Shown: positions 12,059 to 22,440 of the stretch, one piece after another
Numbering within the stretch: position 1 is the stretch's first letter
How the letters are laid out: each line of letters begins with the position of its first letter
Origin: Tachypleus tridentatus
Lineage: Eukaryota > Arthropoda > Merostomata > Xiphosura > Limulidae
Assembly: GCF_004210375.1 (NCBI RefSeq)
Contig: NC_134825.1
Coordinates: 74,763,558-74,827,557, forward strand
Direction of reading: 5' to 3'
Length of the DNA stretch: 64,000 bases
Program-made: the position numbers and the translations under genes
Notes under the pieces: generated by a model
Database searches by the model: none
The model's input: the letters and a program-made list of their open reading frames with translations, nothing else
Told to the model about the DNA's origin: nothing

Positions 12059-12705
12059 TCAGTTAAAACTCTCCAAGGCTTCAACATAATATTTACTGAC
12101 ATCTAGTGTAATAATATGACATATTTACACACAATATGTAACATAGATAAGATGTTTGGTTTAAAATTTGCACTTTACTCTTAAAGATTTTTCAATTGAA
12201 AAAAAATTAGTTTTCCAGAAATTTAGGAAGTTATAATACTAGACTTACTGAAGTTGGTATCTAATATTTATATATTAAACAAATTGCATAAAATTAATAT
12301 TTTAACATGTGTAAATTTTGCTTTTTTTGCTTATATCAATATCTTGTAAATAAGAAGTGAATTTGATGTGAACATTTTTAATTTTTTCTGACCAAAAATT
12401 CTAAAAATAAAGGAGCATTATACAAATACTTAACAATATAATTGCATAGAATGATGGTGTAAAATTGAGAACAGTATTCTACTGCAAATTAAATGGTTTT
12501 CATATGAATAATATTTTTACTTCAAAATGGAATATCATAAAACAAGCTTTCAAGAAGTAACTAGAACTTCAGTTTTGAAATTCTTTTATTTGTAATCCTC
12601 TGTTGCCTTTTTCAAACTTGTACAGTAGCTTATGAAAGGTTTTGTGGAAAATGATCTGTAACTAACCTTCCATTTTTTTGTATGTTCTGCATTCAGTATT
12701 ATTTA

Positions 12706-12962
12706 GGCCCAGCATGGCCATGTGGTTAGGGTGCTTGTCTAACAGTCTGAAGGTCACAGGTTTGATTCCCTATCTTAAAAAAGAAAAGCTTGTCCTTTCA
12801 GCTGTGGAGACACAATGTTATGGTCAGTCCCACTGTTTGTTGGTAAAAGAGTAGCCCAAGATTTGGTAGTAGGTGGTGGTACAAAAACCATGATGACCTG
12901 ACCACAATGAGTTTGTATTAGGAAACTGGTTTGGTTTCTTCTGAATTTTGTGCAAAACATTA
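12706..12962 (+). mobile_element. tRNA-derived SINE (family 1), diverged copy
   Basis: The head GGCCCAGCATGGCCATGTGG, box-B-like AGGTTTGATTCCC, and body landmarks GTTGGTAAAAGAGTAGCCC are present. The tail is decayed (TTTTGTGCAAAAC near 12945). Confidence 0.8.
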
Positions 12963-13240
12963 TTCATTAGAGCCATATATGCCTCATAACTGGTAGAACT
13001 ATGTTCAAACTCTGTTCAAGTGGCTTCCTTTATTTTCACAAAATAAAATTATAAACTCAGTTAAAGTTTGTCAAACAACATTGACAAAACAAACACTATA
13101 TAAAAAAATAAAATATTAAAATATAATTTGTTAAATGAGAAGATGTGGGTACAAGAACAAATGTTTTGCCAGATAATTATGTGAAACTGAGTTGGTGAAT
13201 GTAGTTAAATTTTTACATTCAAGCAAATGCAGAACAAATT

Positions 13241-13515
13241 GGCCCAGCATGGCCAGGTGGGTTAAGGTGTTTGACTCATAATCTGAGGATCGTGAGTTCA
13301 AATCCCCTTCACATCAAACATGCTTGCCCTTTCAGCCATGGGGGTGTTATAATGTTATGGTCAATCCCAGTATTTGTTGGTAAAAGAGTAGCCCAAGAGT
13401 TAGCGGTGGGTGGTGATGACTAGCTGCCTTCTCTCTAGTCTTACACTACTAAATTAGGGATAGCTAGTGCAGATAGCCATTGAGTAGCTTTGTGCAAAAT
13501 TCAAAACAAACAAAC
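13241..13515 (+). mobile_element. tRNA-derived SINE (family 1), full length with target duplication
   Basis: This is a 275-bp copy with tRNA head, box A (TGGCCAGGTGGG), box B-like GAGTTCAAATCCCC, body and CAAA-rich tail. It is flanked by an exact 10-bp duplication, AGAACAAATT (13231-13240 and 13516-13525). The anticodon-like triplet is CAT here and CGT in the 61-kb copy, the latter fitting tRNA-Thr. Such elements are copied by LINE reverse transcriptase and transcribed by Pol III. Confidence 0.9.
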
Positions 13516-13671
13516 AGAACAAATTTGGTTTTTCTTTTTAATATACCACTGAATTTTATCTACATGTAGCTTTGTGTGAAATTCAAAATAAATCAATCTA
13601 ATATTATTTTTACTTCACTGTTTCATTAAAATGTACCTTTAGGCCTACTGTTTTTGTAAAAAATAATGGTA

Positions 13672-13937
13672 CAGTGTGGCTGGTTTATCATGAATGTTAT
13701 ATTCGTAAGTTTCATGGCTGTGCAAGTGTGTAGCATTTAACATTTTACCATAAAAAGTACTTTCTTACAGTATAGCAAAGTATAAACTTGTAAACTGTCA
13801 GTTACTTCAAAACACTAGCACCATCAGACAGTAAAATTAGGATATTGATTATAACAAATGTAACAGCTTATTAAAGTTTTTATTGAAAAAATCATTATGT
13901 ATTTTTCCATTAAAGTGAACACTTTATGGCCACCTTG
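13672..13937. mobile_element. Possible mariner-type MITE, 266 bp
   Basis: The left end CAGTGTGGCTGG and right end (inverted) CAAGGTGGCCAT are each next to TA. The match of the two ends is only moderate, and there is no coding frame. Confidence 0.3.
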
Positions 13938-14261
13938 TATGAATGGCATCACTACCATGTTTGGTTATAGTTATCTTTAGATGTTTTGTGTTTCATTTAT
14001 AAAATTGTGTAGGTCTGAAGGTGCACAACTTAAGTATACTTGTTAACAAATATTTATGAATTAATTTTGTACATGTTTGTACTTTATCAGTCTCCTGTGG
14101 TGTGTCTTTAGGTAAACACAAATAAATGCTTGTTTTATTTCTGTAATGTTTGTCTTATATACACTTGAAACTCTTGATTAGAAATATAACAAACTTTACA
14201 TGGAATTTTTGACTTAATTAAGCCATCCATATTTGAAACTTACAATGTAGTTTTTGTCTTT

Positions 14262-14950
14262 AAGATATTTTCTGAAAAGTAATCCATGATGATGAGAAAA
14301 CCCACATGTAGAGAAAATTATACATTTGGAAATGGCTGGTATGGATAGAGAAAGCACTATGTAGAGGAGCAAACAACATTTCAACCTTCTTCAGTCATTG
14401 TCAGATTCATAAAGAAGACAGATGTAACTGACCGATAGCTGATCACATGTTTGAAGGCAGTTGTGTAATTGAGTGTAGGAATACAGAGGGCATGTTTAGA
14501 TGTTGGATTATATTTATTAATATAGGTATAAAGGTGTTCCTCTGTATTGGTTTATTTTAGGCCTGAGTTGTGGTTGTTGAACATGAAGTTTGTCTTCATT
14601 GTGGTGAATTCTATGAGGGTTGCTGGGAATGTCTATTGATGAGTTAGGGTATGAGATATAGATTTCTAAGGCTATCTTGGAAGCTTTAGTGGTTGGGACT
14701 TTTGTAAAGAGGGATATGTCATCGAATCTGGCTGTTAAGGCTTTATAATTAAGTTAATTAAGGTTAGATTTGAAATTAAAAGTATTTGATGAATGAGCTG
14801 GCTGATGTTACATATTTGGAGAATGCTCATGTGATGTATTTACCAAGATTGTAATTAAATGATTCATATGTAGACATTATTGGTCGTAGTGGACAATCTG
14901 GTTTATGAGGTTTGGGGATGCCGTATATTTGTGGTGTGCATGAGTTGGTC
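14262..14950 (-). mobile_element. Penelope-like element, 3' fragment
   Basis: The - strand encodes a Penelope-type reverse transcriptase motif, IYGIPKPHKPDCPLRPIMS, at about 14866-14930. Broken reverse transcriptase sequence follows towards 14262. Near 14327-14370 lies GGTATGGATAGAGAAAGCAC, which recurs inverted at the other end of the element (18646-18690). The frame runs directly into copia sequence near 14950. Confidence 0.8.
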
Positions 14951-15490
14951 TTGTGTGTAAGAATGTCAGCAGACATACTCTTTGTGGAACAATATTCCAG
15001 TTTTACTGATCCATTCTGCACACTTTGGCGAATGAAGTGTAAACGAATATCAATGTGTTTTGTTCTTGCATGACCCACTGGATTCTGTGCCATTGTGATT
15101 GTTCCTTGGTTATCTTCCATGATAAGAACAGGGTCATCAACTTCAGAACCTATTTCTTGCAGTAGTCTTCTGAACTATACTGTTTCCTGTGCTGCAAGAC
15201 TCAAGGCTATATACTCAGCCTCTGAGGTGGACAGGGCCACTGTAGATTGCTTTTTTGCTAATCCAACTTAAAGCTGCTCCTGCTTGAATGAAGATATTTT
15301 CTGATGTGGACTTCCGATCATCCAGGTCTCCAGCAAAATCTGCATTTGAGTAACCAGTAATGACGTCTCCTGGTACCTTTTCAAACTTAAGACTAAGATG
15401 AACTGTTCTTTTCAAGTAACATAGGATTCTCTTTGCTGCTGTCAAATGTGCTATGTTGGGCAATATCTGGTCTTGTTCCCATTGCAGCAT
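14951..15490 (-). pseudogene. copia RNase H remnant
   Basis: HLTAAKRILCYLKRTVHLSL, GYSNADFAGDLDDRKSTS and ARTKHIDIRLHFIRQSVQNG are the copia RNase H landmarks. The sequence ends KSMSADILT just before the junction with the Penelope-like fragment. Confidence 0.8.
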
Positions 15491-15630
15491 ACAAAAGGCT
15501 GCCTACCAACGACTGGTACAAACTGCGGTCAACCTGAATGCTAACACCATCATCCTTTTGCAGTTTCACATTTACATCTGATGGAATTGCAACACTCAGT
15601 CATTCCAAATTTCACCAGCATAGTTTGGAT

Positions 15631-16271
15631 TTACTGTCTTTGATTTAACCATACACAGCCATTCTTTTCATCCCGAACAACACTGAGTCCAAGGATGTAA
15701 TGAAGCTTTCCAAGGATTTTCATGCAGAATTTTTCCTTCAGTGCTTCCTTTATAGTGATTATTTCATCATCACTATCAGCAACCAAAATAATTTCATCCA
15801 CATATACTGCAACTGTTGCTAACTTTTCACCCTTCCATATGTAAACACATGAATCTGCTGAACTCTGAACAAATTCCAGTTCCATCATCTGTTCATGAAA
15901 TTATTTGTTTCAACAGCTTGGTGACTGTTTTAATCCATATATTGATTTTTTTCAATTTACACACAAGGTTTTCCTTCCCTGGTTGTTCCATGTATATCTA
16001 TCTCTTCATCCAGTTTTCCATTCAGAAATGCAGTTATGACATCCATCTGGTGAATTTTCAAGTTGTTCTGCACAGCAAATGCAATCAAGGAGCAAATTGA
16101 TGCATAGCTCACCACTGGGGAGAAGGTTTCCTCGTAATTCAGACCATAATTCTGCGAGTAACCTTTGGCCACCAGTTTACTCTTGAACTTCTCTACATTT
16201 CCAGTATTTCCATACTTAACTTTTAATACCCACTTACAACCTATAGGTTTTCTTACAGCTGGTAATTCCAC
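15631..16271 (-). pseudogene. copia reverse transcriptase remnant
   Basis: KPIGCKWVLKVKYG, ARLVAKGY-like (SKLVAKGYSQ) and QMDVITAFLNG open the domain. VAVYVDEIILVAD replaces the usual YVDD catalytic pair with YVDE. FCMKILGKLHYILGL follows. The last change and the stops indicate loss of activity. Confidence 0.85.
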
Positions 16272-16599
16272 CAGATCCCAGGTGTCATTTTCTTATAAAG
16301 ACTCAAATTCCAGATCTGTGGCTGACTTCCACTCCTTTGCATTGTCACTTGACATTGCTCCACTTAATGTGCTTGACTCTAACATACTGCATAAGTTTGC
16401 AGTGTGACAAACTGATTCATTTACTGCTGTCATATCAGCATATTCATCATTTCCATAATGGATGGGGGGGTTTCCTGTTTCTTGCTGGTCATTCAGCTTT
16501 AGCTTTAACTTCTGTTTCTTGGTCCACTATCTCTTCACTTGATGAGATATACTCATTTGTCACAGGCTCTTGACCAAATTCTGTTTCATTAAAGATAAC

Positions 16600-17708
16600 A
16601 TCTCACCGTATGAAAATCTTCCTGGATTTTTCATCATACAGTAGATATCCCTTGGTGCAGTTATCGTATCCAATGAAACGTACGTTCTTAGACTTCATGT
16701 CTAATTTCTGTCTTGACGCATCTGTCACATGTGCATATGCAAGACATCTGAACACTTTCATGTGTTCTACATCTGGTTTCTTCCCATACCATCTCTCATA
16801 TGGCATACTACCATCATTTATTGTCGATGTTTATACTCTGTTACCCACATACGCTGCAGTAGCTACAGCTTTCGCCCAGTACATTTTTGGTAACTTAGCA
16901 TGTGACAGCATGCTTCTTGCTGATTCCACAAGAGTTCTGTTCCTTCTCTCAGCAACACCATTTTGTTCTGGACAATATGCTACTGACATCTCATGATGAA
17001 TGCTTCTTGACTTCAAATATTGCTGGAACTAATTTGACGTATATTCTCCACCATTATCTGTGGTTTTTATGTGCTCTCCAGATTCATTTGAGTACAACTT
17101 CTCAAATTCCTTGAATTTTTCAAAGACTTCTGTTTCAAGAAATACACTCTGCAGCATCTTGAGTAATCATCAATAAATGTAACAAAGTACTTGCTACCTC
17201 CAATAGATGGAGATTTCATAGGACCACAGACATCACTGTGTACCAGTTGCAGTCTTCCCTTTGATCTGATTTCTCCCACTGACTTAAATGGCTTCCTTTT
17301 CATTTTACCTTCAGTGAATCCCTTACAGAAACTGGTTTCATCAGACTTCTGGAATTTGATTGCATTTACATTTCCACTCCTGACAAGCTTCTGTCACTGT
17401 GAAACACTGACATGCCCTAGTCGTTGATGCCATATATCTAAGCCATTCATGCTGCTGTTTGAGGCTACTGTGGCATTCTCAATAATGCTGGTCTTACAGT
17501 CCAGGTGGTATAGACCATCATCCTTTCTTGTACCCATGCCATGGAGTTGTCCTGATTTACCTCTGATGTAATAGCGATTAACTCCAAACTGCACAATATT
17601 TCCTTTTTCAGTAGCAGCTCTTACTGAAAATAGATTGCTAGCTAATTTTGGTATATGAAGGACACTCTGCATTGTGACATGCTTTGAATTACTGACTTTA
17701 AATGTCAT
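16600..17708 (-). pseudogene. copia integrase remnant
   Basis: DIWHQRLGHVSVSQ is the pre-integrase zinc-binding part. LQLVHSDVCGPM and FVTFIDDYSR hold the two catalytic aspartates, and CPEQNGVAERRNRTL holds the glutamate. The sequence FRCLAYAHVTDASRQK, with the GYLLYD element, follows. Several frame changes separate the pieces. Confidence 0.85.
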
Positions 17709-18040
17709 TTCTAGTTTACAGTTTCCAACTCCAAGAGCTTCAACAGTTCTTCCATCACCAATCCTAACTTGCTGAGGTGTGTTAAACTTGTGATAATTTG
17801 ATATGTTCCTCTAGTGTGTCATATGCCTGGATGCACCAGAATCCACCAACCATTCCCATTTCCTATTCCTTTATCCTGATTTGTTACAAAGGCAACACCA
17901 TTGTTTCCATCAGTATAATCTTCTGCCACATTAATATCCACATTTTTAGCTTTGTGGACCATTTCCTTCAGTGTTGGACAGTTGTGTTTTATATGTCCCT
18001 CTCTGCCACACTTGAAGCTCTTACCCCTTTTCTTTGTTTC
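17709..18040 (-). pseudogene. copia zinc knuckle and protease remnant
   Basis: The knuckle reads SFKCGREGHIKHNC; the first of the expected three cysteines is replaced by serine. Further on, EWLVDSGASRHMTH carries the aspartic protease DSG motif and is followed by a stop. The two parts lie in different frames. Confidence 0.7.
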
Positions 18041-18075
18041 TTGTGTTCCATGTGGCTAATGCAGTTGATGATGTT

Positions 18076-18339
18076 TCATTCAATGTGATCTTTTTCTTCT
18101 TCATTGATCAGTGCCTGTTGCACAAATTTTAATGAGATATCATCAATTTTGGTTTCCAGGGCTGTTACAATTGTATCATAGCTAGCTGGCAGACTACCAA
18201 GTAAGGTAACAATCTGATCTTCTTCTGCTATTTCCGCCCCAACTGCAGCAAGTTGATCCGTTAATTTCTTCATTTGTTTCAAATTTGTTGATATGTGTTT
18301 ATTCATTGAATACACATATACAAAAACAAAAAATAACAA
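18076..18339 (-). pseudogene. copia Gag remnant (UBN2-type)
   Basis: It reads KQMKKLTDQLAAVGAEIAEE followed by DQIVTLLGSLPASYDTIV, the typical copia-type Gag core. The first part of Gag is missing, and the frame breaks near 18076 before the zinc knuckle. Confidence 0.8.
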
Positions 18340-18424
18340 AGTGTGACATCACAATACTTCCTGTTCCTGTCACGAATGTTCTCCTTGAGTTATTTCTACC
18401 TACAGGTGGCAGCACTTATCTGAA

Positions 18425-18712
18425 TATTCTTAACATTGTGTAGGTAGGAATAAAGTGTTTTTGAAATTGTGTTAGCTTTTTTTCATTTTTAGTAGTATTT
18501 TGATTAGTTGCATTTCGTGTGTCTTTGTTGGATTTGTGTTTATTGGTTTGTCTGATAGGATGTTCTTCATTTTTTGGATGTATTCATTTATAACTATTGT
18601 GTATCCTTTACCTGCTTTTAGAATTTTAGTGTTTTTGTTTTGTTCACTCCTCTACATAGTGCTTTCTCTATCCATACCAGCCATTTTTACACATAATTTT
18701 CTGAAAAGGTAT
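18425..18712 (-). mobile_element. Penelope-like element, 5' fragment
   Basis: The - strand reads GKGYTIVINEYIQKMKNILS, then KTHEMQLIKILLKMKK and LFLPTQC, which is the region just upstream of the reverse transcriptase core in Penelope-like elements. Together with 14262-14950 it makes one element whose coding region is interrupted by the copia segment. Confidence 0.75.
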
Positions 18713-18742
18713 TTCTTTACCTCTCTAATCATTTTCATAGCA

Positions 18743-18880
18743 GAAGGTCTAATAATTAGGGGACTTCATTTGCAATGTATAAGATCAAAACCTGTCACCA
18801 AGCATGCATGCCTTTTCAGATGTGGGGACACTATAATATGTATTTATTGGCAAAGAGTCACAAAAGAGTTGGTGTTAATT
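18743..18880 (+). mobile_element. Family 1 SINE, strongly decayed
   Basis: Landmarks CAAGCATGCATGCCTTTTCA and GGGGACACTATAATATG, then TTGGCAAAGAGTCAC, follow the body of the SINE. It directly adjoins the Penelope-like 5' fragment. Confidence 0.5.
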
Positions 18881-19383
18881 TAATTCTAGTTTTTCACTTC
18901 ATATTTAGGAATGACTCTCATTTAGGAATAAACAAACCATACTGGAATGTTGTAATGCCAGTATGTAATTTAAAATTTAGATAAAAATATTTTTTCTGTA
19001 GACTTCCAAAAAATACATTTTTCTTATAAGAAAGTCATGAAATACGACTACTATGTATGTGTATAAATAGAGAAAAACTTGTATATTATTAAACTCGATA
19101 ATGATTGTTGGTTAATTGTCCATAAAATGAAATACTGCAAGGGTAATTAAAAGTACTGAAAAGAAAGGGATTACATTCCATCATTTGTAAATGATTGTTT
19201 CCATATTTTGTCAGGTATAAATATTTCAGTAATAAGCAACTTCAATGTTTTCCAGAAACAAACCTGTTTATCGTTAAACTATACATTTTTTTCCTTGTAT
19301 GCACAACAAAAAGAAAGATGGAAAGAAAGGAAGAAGCATTTTCAGTTATGCCATGACATAATTGTAGCATTTAATATAATTAA

Positions 19384-19570
19384 GGCCTGGTGGTTAATGT
19401 GCTTAACTGTGGTGCAGTTTCCATTTTACACCTGTTTGTGCACTGGGACTGTGAGTACAGTAGCTAAAGTGGGTATTCATGATTAGCTGTTTTCCCTCTA
19501 GCATATCACTTTAAGTAATACAGATGGCTTGTTCAAGTATCCCACAAATGTGTACAAAATTCAACAAACA
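19384..19570 (+). mobile_element. Family 1 SINE, decayed, + orientation
   Basis: The head GGCCTGGTGGTTAATGTGC is recognisable, as are the body landmark ATGATTAGCTGTTTTCCCTC and the tail CAAAATTCAACAAACA. It is head-to-tail inverted relative to the next copy. Confidence 0.6.
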
Positions 19571-19574
19571 ATGT

Positions 19575-19814
19575 ATTGTTTGTATTTGTACAAAGCTACA
19601 CAATTTATCCATGTAAGACTAGAGAGATGGCAGCTAGTTATCACCACTCACAATCAACTATTGGGCTACTCTTTTTATCAAGAAATAGTAGGATTGACCA
19701 TCACATTAAAGGCTCCAGTGAGTGAAAGGGCAAAGGGGTTTGGTATGACAGATTCAAAACTGTGATCCTCCAATTGTGAGTCAACTGCCCTAACCCTGTG
19801 GCTATGCCAGGCTG
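19575..19814 (-). mobile_element. Family 1 SINE, - orientation
   Basis: Inverted landmarks AGATGGCAGCTAGTTATCAC, GGGCTACTCTTTTTATCA and GTGGCTATGCCAGGC. Its tail abuts the tail of the previous copy. Confidence 0.75.
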
Positions 19815-22084
19815 TCCAAGTTATGTAATTAATACGAATGAAGTGATTGAGTATATATATTGTCGTGTTAGTGTCAGACTGCAGGTGAAAGAAAGATATA
19901 TTTATTCCTCACTAATGTAACAACTTCGAAAAATTGGTATAGAAGCAAAATATTGTTCCTGAAGTATTGCATATGATTCTTTACTGTCAAGAGAATTGTA
20001 ACTGTCAAGGGGAACAACAATTTTCAAGTTGTAATTTCTGTAGTTTTTCTTGCCTAGAACCATAGGTAATGAATCCATAGTTTTAGGAAAAACATTTCTG
20101 CTTAATTTTTTATATGTGAATACTGAGTTTTGTCTTTAGTGGAAGACAAATACTGTGTAAGGGACTGTCTCATACACTTGATTTTAAAGATAAGAGCTAT
20201 TAAGTACAACAGAATCTTTTAACTTGCTTTGGCACAAATAAGTGTGTAACAAAATAGTCATGAAATTATTAACAAATAAATAATTGTAAATATGAGATGT
20301 AGGCTACACTTCCTTCAAAAAACAACAAAACCTGGTATCCAATCCTCTAATTTCCATAAAGATTAGAGGAAAGTACTTTTCCTATAGAAATGCAGAGTAC
20401 CGAGATTCAGATTTTGTGAGCTAGGGCAGGTGATGTTTAATGGAACATGAATGCCAGTCTAGAAAATGTTGGATAAAGATTTATGATCCAAATTAGCCAT
20501 AAGCTGTACTCATACAGCTACCTTATAAATATCCTAGTACATCATCATTGATCAATTTACATTATTTTTGTTATACTGTTGATGAAGAAGTGCAATAACC
20601 CAACAGTAAATATTCTTATGGCTTGTCAGATAACCTAAGGGATAATATTGTAGTGTAAATAGTGGTTTCAAATAAAAAAACCTTGTTTCGTTGTTTTATG
20701 TTCTTGATAATAAGAAACCCACTTTAAGTAAGAAGGTCAAAATGTTATTTGCTGCTTTGTTAGTAAAAGTGTTAATACCCATTCCAGCCATTCTGTTATA
20801 TAGCTGAGAACAGTTATTCTTAACTCTTTGTATAATATTTAGATTTACATTATATCAATATGATTTCCTTTGGAAGTTACACAGTTAACAATAACCTTCA
20901 CTGCAACAGCTGTAGAGATGAAACAAATATTATGATTTTCTACATGGTCTTGTACTAAGTTTAACTTGTGAATAAATCATGTGTATTACTTAATAAACAA
21001 GTAACTTTTTCTACTTAAAATGAATGTGACACTAATCTGTCTAGGAATACATACATTCAATGTTTTTGACAGCTATATTAAAATAATTGGATTTGTTATT
21101 CAGAACATTGTAGACTTAAGTACCAGGATTTATTTTAAACGTTTTTTTTTCAACAGAAATTGATTTGCAGTTAAATACAAAAAACAATTTCACTAGTTCC
21201 ATCGTGATTACTGTAATACAATTTTTTGTAAGATACACAGTATTTTAAACATGGAACCATAGATGCAGTACAGTTAATTTGCACCTCACAAAACTCAACA
21301 CTATACCATTTCATTAACAGCACTAAGACAATGCATAGTATGAATTTGTATTTCATGTTTAGAAATAACCGACACTCATTCACACAATTAACAATGCACT
21401 TTCAAAATTTATTTACACTGTCTACAGAGAATTGATTTCCCATCATATAAGAAATTCTTAACAAATACTTACAAGAATCAGCAAGTTTTTTTTTGGAAAT
21501 GGTGAAACCATCATACCTTAAATTGCATCATAATTATTTTTGCACACAAGTCCTGTCAACTGACACTTATTGCTCACTTAATTGCCTATAAGGGTAGAAA
21601 TATTCATGTGGGTGTAAAAATTATCACAATGTCAATAGATAGAATTTTTATTTCCAATATCAACCTGCAACTTTTTTTTTGTCTCAAAGACTTATGATTA
21701 AAGAGATAAATGAAAATAACTTATATTAATTTCTTGCCTGTTTTTTTTTTTTAACTATATAATAATAATAATACATACTCACTTGAAAATTAAGTACTTC
21801 TGTCAAAGCAATTAAAGGAAAAGTAAAAACAAAAGCACTTCCTTACTCGCTGCCAATAAGGAAAAAATACTTGAACCAACACTTCCAAATTGTGGAGTGG
21901 CTGCATTTGAAATTCATGCATTATAATGTTAAAAGAACTAGTATTTTCTAAGGAATTAATTTACATAGAGAAAAAAACTCAATTTTTTATCTTCAACCAG
22001 ACAATTTCTAAATGAACAACCAAGAGTTATTTTTTACAGTAAGTAGTAGTTGAAAATCAAGTCATTTTTTTTAAAGACCAAAAC
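19815..22084. other. Intergenic stretch downstream of GIGYF
   Basis: It is AT-rich with poly-T and poly-A runs (for example 21745). No coding or RNA feature was found. The part nearest 22084 may hold further GIGYF 3' UTR if the proximal polyadenylation signal is not used. Confidence 0.45.
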
Positions 22085-22090
22085 TTTATT
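22085..22090 (-). promoter_or_regulatory. Gigyf: Possible polyadenylation signal of GIGYF
   Basis: AATAAA on the - strand, 138 nt after the stop codon. Other hexamers occur further on, so this is only the nearest candidate. Confidence 0.4.
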
Positions 22091-22227
22091 ATTAACAGTC
22101 CTTCCTGCTGGTGACCAAAGAAAGACTAGTAGTTCCAAATTACTTAAGAACCCAGAAACACATTCAATCCCTTGAAGGTGGATCCAGCTGATGGTTTAAC
22201 AATTATCTGTAGTGTCATCTTTACAAA

Positions 22228-22440
22228 TCAAAGGACAGGTGGCATGTCTATTTCACCCACATTGGTCCGTTTGGGATCTGCTTGAACAGTGAAACCAAGC
22301 AGAGAGTTGTCAAGCTTTTGCATCCTGTTCTTTTTCTTCTTTTTTCCTTTTCCACCACCTGTGCCACCATCTAGTTCTTGTTGTATAACAGATTTGTTGA
22401 CAGTAGGTGTTATTGCTGGAGCTGGACCCCACATATTAGC
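22228..22440 (-). CDS. Gigyf: GIGYF terminal exon with stop codon
   Basis: Acceptor TTCATTAG; 213 nt ending at TGA (22230-22228). It encodes [16 protein letters not shown], a Gly-rich stretch, the basic patch [12 protein letters not shown] and [20 protein letters not shown]. The K-rich patch, SLLGF and GEI(D/E) match the extreme C-terminus of GIGYF2. Confidence 0.96.
   Translation of the reverse strand, partial: ANMWGPAPAITPTVNKSVIQQELDGGTGGGKGKKKKKNRMQKLDNSLLGFTVQADPKRTNVGEIDMPPVL

Larger units (their letters stand above)
14951..18424 (-). mobile_element. Ty1/copia retrotransposon internal region without recognisable LTRs
   Basis: Gag, protease, integrase, reverse transcriptase and RNase H lie in copia order on the - strand, in many broken frames. 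At the 3' side the RNase H frame runs straight into Penelope-like sequence. At the 5' side a partial Gag is followed by about 85 bp of unassigned sequence and then Penelope-like sequence. No pair of direct long terminal repeats is visible. The element is inactive. Confidence 0.85.

Noticed and set aside
14285..14310. Hammerhead ribozyme (TGATGATGAGAAAA) at the Penelope-like end
   Set aside because: Only the core-like letters are present. I could not pair stems I-III by eye, and the region is decayed. A covariance search would be needed.
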